Origin: Diacronema lutheri
Lineage: Eukaryota; Haptophyta; Pavlovophyceae; Pavlovales; Pavlovaceae
Direction of reading: 5' to 3'
Length of the DNA: 64,000 nt
Assembly (NCBI GenBank): GCA_019448385.1
Contig: JAGTXO010000001.1
Location: forward strand, 372,001 to 436,000
The position numbers were made by a program, and so were the translations under genes. The notes below the pieces were generated by a model, which made no database searches, had not been told where the DNA came from, and was given only the letters and a program-made list of their open reading frames with translations. Shown here one piece after another: positions 1 through 9,600 of the stretch. Position 1 is the stretch's first letter. Each line of letters begins with the position of its first letter.

Positions 1-260
1 GCGCACCGCTGCGCGCCTAAGCCTGCGCACGTCGACGCGCGGCGCTGGCGGCGAATGAGGCGCACGCAGCTCGTCCGCCGCCCTACATCCGCCCTAAATA
101 TTCCATTTTTGCTCTCCTCAGTCCTCCCTCCTCTCCTTCGACCTGAAGCGTCGGAAGCTATGCGCGCGCCTTGCGCGCCTCGACGAGAGCACGCTCTGCG
201 AGCCTTCTCCTTCGACGGCACAGCTCTTAGAGCCCGCTCGCGAGTCGCGCGGGGCGCGCA

Positions 261-551
261 TCACTTCCGACCTGGTCTTTGCAGGCCCAGGGCTATTTTC
301 CTCTGCTCCACCTCAAACATGCGCAGCAGCGTCGCGAGGCCTTGCACCGGGTCGGCGGGCCGCTGCGCCGCGAGCTTCTCAAGCGCCCACTCGAGGGCAG
401 GAGCCACGCGAACGTCGACGACCGCGGGCGCGTCGATGAAATGGAGGCGGTGCAGCACGGTGTTATTTGCTACCTCGAGCACCTTGACCGCCTCGAGCCT
501 CGCCGCCTGCGCTCTTGCCGCGGCCACCCCAGCGTCGGCGCGCGTGCTCAT
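261..551 (-). CDS. DPY-30-motif protein
   Basis: A 96-residue protein reading from the ATG at 551 to a TGA at 261. Residues about 47-88 resemble the DPY-30 dimerisation helix pair: the segment PALEWALEKLAAQRPADP followed by VQGLATLLRMF has the family pattern of a hydrophobic helix, an RPxDP turn and a second helix. In known proteins this motif docks subunits onto amphipathic helices in SET1/MLL methyltransferase complexes and in flagellar radial spokes; the sequence does not say which applies here. The frame stays open upstream to 680, but the ATG at 551 gives the compact size usual for the family. It is the last of three minus-strand genes (NOP58, methyltransferase, this one). Confidence 0.6.
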   Translation of the reverse strand: MSTRADAGVAAARAQAARLEAVKVLEVANNTVLHRLHFIDAPAVVDVRVAPALEWALEKLAAQRPADPVQGLATLLRMFEVEQRKIALGLQRPGRK

Positions 552-821
552 GGCACCGTGTAACGCCAACGTTAGAAAAGCCGAAGAAACCCCGATTTTA
601 AAACACGCACGCGCAACGGTGAGTCGGTGACTCGCGCCCATTCGCGCAACCCCCGCAAGGCCACAGCCATGAACCATCACGAGTTCACGGCAACAACGGT
701 TGGGACCAACAGTGCTGTCCCGCGCTTCGCTTCGTCACGGGCGTCAGCATCGGCCAGGTCAGTCCAAGACGGGACGGGAGAAGAAAGTGCGTATATCCTG
801 CGCGGGCGGACCGGCGGAGGC

Positions 822-885
822 CGAGGGCGGCGGCAGCGGCGGCGGCGGCGGCGCGCACGCGCGCGCGCGCGCCCGCCGCGCTCGA
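822..885. repeat. GGC/GC simple-sequence tract
   Basis: The 346 bases between the DPY-30 gene and the methyltransferase stop contain a GGC trinucleotide run followed by alternating GC dinucleotides. I see no gene in this gap. Confidence 0.7.
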
Positions 886-897
886 CTGGCTCGGCGC

Positions 898-2010
898 TCA
901 CGGCTTGGTCCAGACCATCATGAGCGCACCGTCGACGATGCCGAGGCGGCCGGCGTTGGTGAAGTCGGTGGTCGGGTGGATGATGCACGCCTCGAAGAAC
1001 TCGAAGAAGCTCTTCGGCAGGATGCGCACCGTCTCGGCGAGCTTCACCGCGTTGAGCACGAGCGGCGACGAGAGCACGTCGTGGATATAGGTCCGCTCGA
1101 AGCACGAGTACCAAGGCTGCGCGGGCGGCTTGCACAGGTCGACCTCAGAGTGCGGGACGAGGCCGGCTTTCCGCGCGGCGTCGCGGAAGTTGTGCGCGTG
1201 CCACAGCGGCGGCATGCACGTCGAGTGCGAGATGTTGTCGACGTAGTACTTGTGCGTCTTGTTCGTCGGGTCGTACTTGTCGGTCACGATGATCTCGTAC
1301 GAGACGAGCCGGCCGCCCGGCTTGAGCACGCGCGCGGCCTCGGAGATGGCGGTCTCGAGGTCGGCGGAGTATTTGAGGCAGTACACGCCGAACACCTTGT
1401 CAAACGAGGCGTCGGGAAAGGGCATCTTGTGGTAGTTGCCCTGCACGATCACGCACCTGTCCTGCAGGCCCGCCTTGTGGATCCGCTCGTTCCCGCCGAC
1501 AATCTCCGCGTTGCTCATCGTCAGGCCGGTGACGCTCGCGCCGGAAATCTTGGCGACCTGGCGACCGATCTCACCAAAGCCGCAGCCAAACTCGAGGATC
1601 TTCTGCCCCGGCTTCGCGTCGAGGTGGTTGACCATCGTGCAGTGGAACTGGTCGTGGCTCTCCTTGCGCGACACGCCCTCCGCCATCGGCACAAAGTGCC
1701 AGAATGGCCCGCTCGTCAAGGTGATCACCTCGGACATGACCTCGTAATAGTTGCACACGCCCGTGCAGTAGTCGCCCGTCTTCTGCCCCACCGCGAGTGC
1801 GGCCTTGTGGCTCTTCATGAAGTGCTCAAAGTCAAAGTTGCGGTAGTTCCACAGGAACGTGAAGAGCGAGGTGACGCTCTGGTCGTCGGCCGCGCCAAAG
1901 ATAAACTTGAGCGGCTTGAGCAGTGGGCCCACCACCGGCACGGCGCACGCAACGTCGAGCGCGGTGCCGAGCACCGTGCCCACGAGCGAGAGGATCGACG
2001 TGAGCACCAT
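898..2010 (-). CDS. Sterol 24-C-methyltransferase-like SAM methyltransferase
   Basis: A 370-residue, apparently intronless protein. The first 40 residues are hydrophobic and could anchor it to a membrane. The class I SAM-binding motif is LEFGCGFGEIG at about 139-149. It is followed by VTGLTMSNAEI, the acidic-loop region, and FDKVFGVYCLKYS, and by ARVLKPGGRLVSYEIIVTDKYD, which is split here only by the family's usual order of motifs. This order matches the Erg6/SMT family, which transfers methyl from SAM to the sterol side chain at C-24. The ATG at 2010 was chosen because upstream in-frame sequence is low complexity. It lies 201 bp downstream of NOP58 on the same strand. Whether it acts on cycloartenol or on a later sterol cannot be read from the sequence. 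Confidence 0.85.
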   Translation of the reverse strand: MVLTSILSLVGTVLGTALDVACAVPVVGPLLKPLKFIFGAADDQSVTSLFTFLWNYRNFDFEHFMKSHKAALAVGQKTGDYCTGVCNYYEVMSEVITLTSGPFWHFVPMAEGVSRKESHDQFHCTMVNHLDAKPGQKILEFGCGFGEIGRQVAKISGASVTGLTMSNAEIVGGNERIHKAGLQDRCVIVQGNYHKMPFPDASFDKVFGVYCLKYSADLETAISEAARVLKPGGRLVSYEIIVTDKYDPTNKTHKYYVDNISHSTCMPPLWHAHNFRDAARKAGLVPHSEVDLCKPPAQPWYSCFERTYIHDVLSSPLVLNAVKLAETVRILPKSFFEFFEACIIHPTTDFTNAGRLGIVDGALMMVWTKP

Positions 2011-2211
2011 TGGTGTCGGAGTTTTCGATCGCGGATTCTCCTGGCTCCCGCCGAGAAAAGTTAAAAATTGGAAGGCCGCGCGTTTCGCCCCCGCCGGCGT
2101 CGACTCGGCCAGCAGGGCACGCGACTGCGCGGCTGTGCCGCGCCCCGCGCACCCACAGCCCGCGCGCAACACGGTGAGATTGGTTCACAGGAGCTCTGAG
2201 ACGCGGCCTAC

Positions 2212-4028
2212 TCACTTGTCTTTCTTCTTCTTCTTCTTCGCCTCGCCGTCCTCGTCCCCGTCCGCATCGCGCTTCTTCTTCTTCGCCTCGCCGCCCTCCG
2301 CGCCGTTCGCGTCCTTGCGGCCCTTCTTGTCGGCCTTGTCCTTCTTGGGCTTCTTGCCCACGTCCGCGCTGTCGCCGAGCGGGTTGTACGTCGCAGCCGG
2401 CACGGCGGGCGGGTAATAGACGTCGGTGGGCTTGGCCCTTGCCGCGGCTGCTCTCGCGTCGCCGAGGAGTGGCCTGCCCTCCAGCTGCCGTATGCGCTCC
2501 TCGACCTTGTGCCTCGATTCGATCCCGATCGTCACCTGGTCGCTGTCGCTCAGCGCGTCGACGCGCACGGAGAGCGAGCACTTGGCCGCGAGGATCCGAG
2601 AGATCTGCGCAGGCGCGCCGGCGGCGCGCGGGCGCAGCGCGCGGCGCGGCCCGCTCGTCAGCCGGCGCGCACGCGACGTCGCGAGCAAAGGGTTCACGGC
2701 GCACGCTCTCACCTTGCCCTTGTGCTTTGGCTGCGCCTGCCCGACGAGGCTCGCGTGGTAGATGAGGCCGTACTTGGGCGTGTCGTGCTTGGTCTTGAGC
2801 GCGCGGAAGAGCGCCTTCTCCGCGCCAAGGATCTGCACCGTCGACGCCGGGTGCTTTGCGAGGTTGAGCAGGCTGCCAGCGTGCGCGATCAGTCGCGCGC
2901 CGACGAGCTCGCCGACCATGACCGTCAGGTTTGGCGCGATCGCCGCCATCCTGTTTTTGAGGTAGGAGAAGAGCTGCGCGCGGTACTCGCCGAGCTCGAC
3001 GACCTGCTCGCAGAGCATCAGGATGTTGTCCAGATCGTGCTCGGAGATCTCGGTGCCCATCGAAATCTCGGCGGACTCCTTCACCTCGGCCTCGAGCTCC
3101 TCGGGCAGCACCGCCGACAAGTCCGTCGCCTTTGCGCTCGTGCGCATGCCCATCCGCTGGACGGTGCGCGCGTACATGAGGTTGTCGGGCACAATCTTCA
3201 TCATCTCGGGAAAGTGCCAGCCGTACCACTCCTTCAGGCGCATCGCGTACGTGTTCAGCTCCTTGTCGAGGTCGTCGAGCAGACCTGCGAGCGCACCGGG
3301 CCGCGGCGCGGGCGTTGGGCGACGGCAGGTCGCGCACGCGGCGGCCGTGGGGCGCGCCGCGCCGCGCGAGGAGCGCGCGCGCTCGCGCCACGCCCTCTGC
3401 GCGCAGCGGCGGACCGATCGCCTGCACAATCATCGTGTCCACCTTGTCCGGGCTGAACTTGAGCTTGTACCGCGACAGGCCGTGCGCGAGGCCAAGCTGC
3501 ATCGACTTGAGCGAGCTACCCACGTCAAGAAACGACTCGGCGTGCGCGCGGATGCCGCGCAGCAGCTCGTTGATGGACGAGTCACAAATGCAGTTGATCG
3601 AGAGCTTCTCCTTGATCGCAGCGCCCAGCTTGGCGTCGGCTACGCCCAGCGTCTCGCCCTCCGCCTTCTTCAGGAGCTTCTTGAGCGTCTTGCCCACCTT
3701 GCACTCAACCATCGACGCGGCCGCGGCGACCGCCTCGACCGAGTCCTCAAACTTTACAAACTTGTTGAGCGAGATGCTGCACGCAGGGTGAGCAGAACAT
3801 AAACGGAGGCAGAGCGTGCGCGCGGCGCGCGGCGCAGCGCTCAGCCTGGCTCGTGGGCTCCGCGTGACGCGGCCAAGCGAGTCTCAGCAAAGTCGCGCGC
3901 GCTCACATCTTTTGCGCCTGAGACTGCGTCTCGAAGGAGCGCCACAAGTCGTCCACGTTCCGAATCTTCGCCTCGTCCAGCACGTTGAATAGCGCCAGGC
4001 CACCGGGCGTCTCGAAGAGCACCAGCAT
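2212..4028 (-). CDS. NOP58: NOP58, box C/D snoRNP core protein
   Basis: Four exons: 3907-4028, 3415-3776, 2713-3284 and 2212-2604. All introns are GT-AG (130, 130 and 108 nt) and the phases join cleanly into 482 residues. The N-terminus [19 protein letters not shown] and the KFEDSVEA segment are typical of Nop58. The Nop domain includes [19 protein letters not shown], then [18 protein letters not shown]. The tail is rich in KKK/KKD, as in eukaryotic Nop58 rather than Nop56. The protein scaffolds box C/D snoRNPs for rRNA 2'-O-methylation in the nucleolus. The start at 4028 faces a plus-strand gene starting at 4164, so the two probably share a promoter. Confidence 0.93.
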
Positions 4029-4163
4029 GGCCCGCCGGGCTCGTGCTGTAGCGCGGGTGTCCTCCCTCGCGACGCACGATGCCGCCCACGTATTTGGCTA
4101 TTTTCGTGTCGGAATCGATGGCGGAATGGCCTAGCTCGGACTTTGCTGGCCTGCGAAACCGTC
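4029..4163. promoter_or_regulatory. Divergent intergenic promoter region
   Basis: Only 135 bp separates the ATG of NOP58 (minus) from the ATG of the RPASA-rich gene (plus). Both promoters must lie in it or in 5' coding sequence. I see no TATA box. Confidence 0.4.
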
Positions 4164-5850
4164 ATGGACGACCTCATAGACGCGGCGCACAGGGCGGTAC
4201 GCGCGTGGTGAGGACGATTGCCCCGCTACTGGCCCCTCAGCGCGCGCGTACTTTGCGCCGCCCGTTCACACTCCCTCCCTCGCACCTTCCACCGCCTTTC
4301 ATGCCTCCGTCCCTCGCCCCTTCCACCGCCGCAACCCCCGCTTCGCCCTGCATCTGCCAGCTTCTCGACCCCGCGAGCCGCGTGCTGCAGACGTCGCACG
4401 GCACCCGCAGGGTCAGATACTCGAACGGCAGGCGGCCAGCGAACGACAATCGGTGGTGGCTCAATTATAGTGGCGGTGGTGAGTCGCTCCGCGACCAGGA
4501 GCTTTCCGACGCTGAGCAACGCGCCGCGATCGAAGCCGAGCCCGCGTTCAAGTCGTCCTTTCTGCTCGGCTTTGGCGACCCGACGGGCATGGTCAATGAG
4601 CTCGTCGTCCTGCCAGACGTGCGCGCAACCCAGCGTAATGTGCCACCCGCCGCGGGTGCGCGTGCACACGCGTTGGCCCGATCTCACCCCCCCCCCCCCT
4701 CCTTCCCATCGCGACGGACGCCCGGCTGCGCGCTTGCGCCGCGTGGCGGCCGCAGTATGACCCGCACGGCGAGGTGCTGCGCGGCACAGGTGCGTACGTC
4801 GGGCTACCGCCCGACAGGAAAGGGCACAACCTCGAGCGGATCAAGCCCAAGCCGCTGCACCAGATGCGCAAGGGCCATGTGCCCGTGCACTTTGAGATCT
4901 CAGACACACCACCCGCCGCCCCGCAATCGCGCCAACGGCCCGCGAGTGCACGCGCACACGTCGACTCGGGCTGGGCGAGAGCTGGGCTCGAGGCGGAGCA
5001 GGAACAACGGCCGGAAAGCACGCTGTCTGCACCGGTCGCCGCGGCGTTCGCCGCGTCGCGGCATGTCGCACCGGAGGCGGCGAGCGGCAAAAGCATTGTC
5101 GACGGCCGCCCACGAGCACCCGTGCGAACTCGGCCAGCGTCGGCCGGCGCGCGGCGCAGTCGCGGCTACGCGTCGCTCGGCGGCAATCCACCGAGCAACA
5201 GGCGGAACGAGCGCGTATACATGCTGGAGAGCGCGCAGCTGCACGCACTCGGCCTCGGCCCCATCGGCCGTTTCATCCCCACCGCGCTGCCCGTCGCGCG
5301 CACGGCAGCGATGGACGGCGCGCCCCCTGCCGCCGAGCAGCCCGAGCGCAAGGCTGGCCCGACACGCGAGACCAGCGCGGCGGCGACGCCGCGGCCCACC
5401 GTGGCAACGCCGCGCACCGCTGTCGCGAGTGTCGCCGCATCGCCGCAGCAGGTGCATATGCAGGCACGCGGATACAATGTGGCGCATGCGCCCTGCCTGC
5501 CCACGCAGCGCACCAACAGGCGCGACCCGCTCGGGAACGGGAGCCGAAGGCTCGGCGTCTCGCTTCGACCGTCGACATCGGCGGGCAGCTCAGCGGCTGC
5601 GCTCGCGCCGTACATGCGACACACGCTGAGCAGCGCGGCCTCGATCTCCGTGCGGCACGACACGGAGCGGAGCGGCGCGTCGGCGTCCCTCGCGTCCTCT
5701 GACGGGCTCGGCTCGCATGGGCTCATCCGCACGCGAAGCGCGAGCGCGGCCGGCTGGGCTGAGGCCAGGGCACGGCCGGCGAGCGCCGGTGGTACTCGGC
5801 CGTTGTGCGCCGAGCCCTTTGCAGACTTTTGGAGTGCGGCTGAGGGCTGA
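4164..5850 (+). CDS. RPASA-motif protein, possibly flagellar/microtubule-associated
   Basis: Best model: exons 4164-4196, 4361-4618 and 4756-5850, all in phase 0 with GT-AG borders, giving 461 residues. The conserved-looking part is N-terminal: SRVLQTSHGTRRVRYSNGRR, WWLNYSGGGESLRDQELSD, then YDPHGEVLRGTGAYVGLPP and LERIKPKPLHQMRKGHVPVHF. The C-terminal two thirds are low complexity with several RPASA-type motifs. Such short motifs are common in proteins of algal flagella, so an axonemal or microtubule role is a guess. I do not recognise the family. The tiny first exon (MDDLIDAAHRA) is the least certain part. A C run in the second intron (4689-4702) helps define it as non-coding. Confidence 0.6.
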
Positions 5851-6076
5851 CGCGTGTGCTTCTTGGGCAGGGTGGGTGGGTGCGCAATGTGGCATCAGAT
5901 TCAGAGCGTTCCTCCCTCGCCTGGCCCCTCGTCCTCCTCAGAGCCAGAGCCAGGCCCGCGTGCACTCGTGCGCAGCTCGTCGCATATATAGGGCGCCTGT
6001 GCGCCCCATACATGATCGCAACCCTGGCCCCTGCGGTCGGCGCGCGCACGCGCGCTCTCCTTAGGGGCAGGGGCGC

Positions 6077-6169
6077 GCTTTCTGGGGCCGCCGCATCCAG
6101 AAAGCAACGCGCCCCCGGCCAGCGCGGCCGGGGGCCCACAGCTGGGCTCGCCCAAAATGAGCGAGCCCA
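6077..6169. other. Three consecutive perfect short hairpins
   Basis: Inverted repeats in a row: 6077-6085 with 6097-6105 (9 bp), 6111-6120 with 6126-6135 (10 bp) and 6143-6151 with 6161-6169 (9 bp). All are perfect. They lie about 0.5 kb beyond the 3' end of the Fanzor gene at 6634, where no ORF is convincing. They could be part of a structured non-coding RNA or of the element end. The remaining sequence from 5851 to 6633 shows no gene. Confidence 0.6.
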
Positions 6170-6335
6170 AACTGCGGCAGACGATGTGACCTCGTTTGCG
6201 TGACGCCGGCGGCCTGTGCCATCGGCGCAAACTCCGAGCAGAGGGGACCGCACACCTAGTAGCGGCCTATGCGCGAACGCAGCCGCGCGCGCCTGTGCGC
6301 GCGCGATCCGCGGACGCGGTAACCCAAGTGCCCGA

Positions 6336-6361
6336 CCGCCCCGTGCACATGCACGGGGCGG
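6336..6361. other. Perfect 12-bp hairpin
   Basis: Bases 6336-6347 pair perfectly with 6350-6361 around a 2-base centre. It sits between the hairpin group at 6.1 kb and the Fanzor stop. Confidence 0.7.
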
Positions 6362-6563
6362 ATCGGCCCGACGGCCTGCTGCTGGGGGCAAGCAACTTGC
6401 CTACGACAGCAGCGCCGCCGTACGGAGCGTGCAGGTCTGTGCGCCTTGCGGCGTGGTGGTGGTGCTTGCGCGAGCGCGCGTCGGCAACCGCGTGCGTGGC
6501 GAGCGGAGGAGCTCGCCACGCGCGCAGCCGCGCGCGTCAGCTCGGGCGCGAGCGAGCGGCGAG

Positions 6564-6628
6564 GGGGCTGCGCCGCCGGACACGAGCGCGCGGTGCGCGC
6601 GCGCGCGCTCGTGTCCGGCGGCAGCCCC
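6564..6628 (-). ncRNA. Strong hairpin just 3' of Fanzor ORF; guide-RNA or terminator candidate
   Basis: A stem of about 29 bp (one bulge) is formed by GGGGCTGC...CGCCGGACACGAGCGCGCG and its complement ending at 6628. On the minus strand it starts five bases after the Fanzor stop codon at 6634-6636. In TnpB and Fanzor systems the guide RNA (omega/fRNA) is made from the 3' end of the gene and the element end, so position and structure fit. A transcription-end signal is the alternative. Confidence 0.45.
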
Positions 6629-6633
6629 GTCGC

Positions 6634-9600
6634 TCACGGCCCGCGCAGCTCGAGCGCCTTCTTGTAGATGTTGCGCGCGGCGTTGAAGTCACGGTCAAAG
6701 ATGGTTCGGCACCACGCGCAGCGCACGAGCGTCTTGACGACGCGGTTGGTCATCGGGCTCGACGGGTCGTGCTTGCGCACGCGGACCTGCCGGCGCGTCT
6801 TGGTGAAGAAGTCGCAGCAGCTCTTGCCGTCGCACTTGCTGCAGTCCTGCGACGTGTAGCTCTCGTCGATGAAGCCGATCGTGTAGCCGCGCGCGCGGAA
6901 GGCGTCGACGATGCCCATCGTCTGCGACGGCATCTTGCCGCGCTCGTGCCACTTGCCAAACTTGGGGTAGTGCAGCTGCAGACTCCAGTCGCCGACCGCG
7001 ATCACGACCTCGCCCGGCCCGCCGTACGTCGCCGCGAACGCGTCGACCATCCTGCTGTGCGCGCGCTGGTGGTTGGAGTAGGCGTGCATGCGGTGCGTGC
7101 GGAACCACACGTGCCCGTACGCGCCTCGCAGCAGCTCGCGCGCCTCGCGGCGCTCGTCCTCGTTGAGCAGCGGCGCGCCGTGGCCGTCGCGGCCCGCGAG
7201 CGCCTCCTCGAGCTGCGCGATCGAGCGGCGCTGCGGGTCGCCGCGCACGACCGTCATCTTCTTGCGCCGCAGCATCCGCTCCGTCGCGCGGCGCTCGCCG
7301 GCGAGCCGCCGGTGCCGCGCCGCCGACCAGCTGAGCGTGCGCGGACGCGTCGCGCCGAACAGCGCGCACGCCCACGCGAAGAAGAGCTTGTTCTTGCCCG
7401 GGTCGAACACGACGATCTGCTCGGGCGTGTAGCGGCGCAGCGTCTCGCGGTCGAGGTAGTCGGTGCGCCCGAGCTCGTCGCGCCCGCCAAGGCGACTCGC
7501 GAGCGGCGCGTCGCACGTGCGCAGGACGGACGCGGCCTTGCCGTCCGTCTGGATCGACGAGACGTGACCACCCGCGCGGTTGGCGCGCCGGAGCGCGCGC
7601 GACACGTCCATCTTGAACACCACGTTGAAGATGCGCGTGCGGTTGTTGCCTGCGGTGATCGGCCGCCCCGCGCGGCAGCCTCTGCCGAACGCCCGCTCAA
7701 AGTCCTCGGTGCAGCGCAGCCAATCCTGGAGGAATTCGGCGTCGATGCGGAGGAAGTGGCCGACGATGAGGCTCTTCTTGCCCGGAAGGCGCTTCGGGCC
7801 GATCGGCTTGTCGCCGTTGGCCTGCCGCGCGGCGTCGAGCACGCGGAGCATCGCCCTGTACCCGTCGCCCACGTTGTTGCTCTCGCCCGGCGGGCGGTTG
7901 AGGTACCAACCCATGTTGTGGTCGCCATCGTAGTCGGCGTCAAAGAGCTCCCAAGCGGGCAGCACTTCGCGCAGCAGGTCGTCGTCGTCGCGCAGCGCCG
8001 CGGGCAGCGACGCGTCGTCGATCTGGCCGCGCCAGATGAGCCGCGTGCAGCGGCGGCGCGCGTGCCGCATCGTCTGTGCGGACAGCGCGCCGTTGCCGGC
8101 CGGCGGCGCGGCGAGCCCAGCCGCAGCAACCTGCTCGGCGCGCGTGGCCCTCGCGAGGTGCACCTTGACGAGCGCCTCGAGCGCGCCGTACAGGCCCGAC
8201 GTGCGCACGTGGTTCACGTAGTTGGTCGTGAGCTGCGCGGCGAGGAAGCCAAGCGGCGGTTTCATGTACGCGACCTCGATCGGCCCGCCCGCCGCGAGCA
8301 CGGCGTGGTGCGCGCCGGCAAAGTCCGCGAGGTCAGCGCCGAGCTGGCCGTGCTGCGGAGGCGCGCCTGCCGCGTTTGCCCTCCGCGTCACGGCCCAGAT
8401 GACCGCCCTCCAGTAGGACTCCGTCCACACGGCGGGCAGCTCCTCGCCGGAGCGCAGCGCGCGCTCGGCAAAGTCGACGCCGACCTCGATCGCGAGCGCG
8501 GCGATGGGGTCAAATTTGACCGCAAAGTCCTGCAGGCGCTGTAGGTAGGCGGGGCGCACGATGGTCTTCAGCTGCAGCTTGATGGACTGGGCCCGGTCCG
8601 CGTCGTCGAGCGCGTTCGTCCGCTGCGTGGCGCGCACGTGCCGCCGCCGCTTCCGCGGTGGCCCGCCATCGCCACGCCCGCCACCGCCGCCGCCGGCGCC
8701 GGCGCCGCGTCCGCCGCGTCCGCCGCGTCCGCCGCGTCCGCCACGCCCGCCACGCCCGCCACGCCCGCCGCGCCCGCCGCCGCGCCCGCCGCCGCGCCCG
8801 CCGCCGCGCCCGCCGCCGCGCCCGCCGCCGCGCCCGCCACCGCCGTCGCCGCTGTCGGAGTCAGAGTCCGAGCCCGCGTAGAGGGATTCGCCCGAGGAGG
8901 AGGTGTCAGAGGAGGCGTCAGCGCAGCTGGTCGCACCGGTGGCTGCACGGCTCGCGCGCTCATCGCCGCCCGTGGCAGCGCAGCCGTGCGCGCAGCGCGC
9001 ACCGCACGCGCGGCGCGACGGCATGCGCGGCGCACGCGCGCCCGCCGTTGCGCGTGCGTCGGCGGCAGCGGCGGGCGGCAGCGGCGAGCGGTCGGCGCGA
9101 GCTGCGCCGGCGCGCGCCTCCGCCTCGCCGCCATCGGCGCACGCTCGTGGCGCGCCCGGCTCGCACTCGCCACACACTTCGGCCTCGGCGTGCGGCGCGG
9201 GCTCGGCGGCAGGCGGCGCGGCGGCCGGCAGCGGCGCGGCGGGCGCGGGCAGCGCGGCGGCGGCGCTGCGCGCAGCGTCGGAAGCGCGCGCAGCCGCCGC
9301 CGCCGCGAGCTGCACGGCAGTGCGCATGCGTGGCTGGCCCATCTCGTCGCAGTTCTTGGCGTACAACTTGTCCTGCTCGGCGAGGTGGGCCATCACCATG
9401 TCAATCCTGTGCGCGCCGACGTAATGCTCCAGCCGCTCGATCCCGCCTTGGTAGAGGTAGCGCCGAAAGTCGCATCGCGGCTCGGAGAGGAGGAACGGCG
9501 GCCAAACGCGCGGCGGTTGCTCGCGCGGCGGCACGCGCGAGCGCGAATCGCAGCGCGACCCGCGTCCGCCGGCGGCGTGTCGAGGCTCGCACGCGCCGTA

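Noticed and set aside
700-2064. Long plus-strand frame antisense to the methyltransferase
   Set aside because: Its sequence is Arg/His/Val-rich and mirrors the real gene on the other strand; GC-rich DNA keeps antisense frames open.
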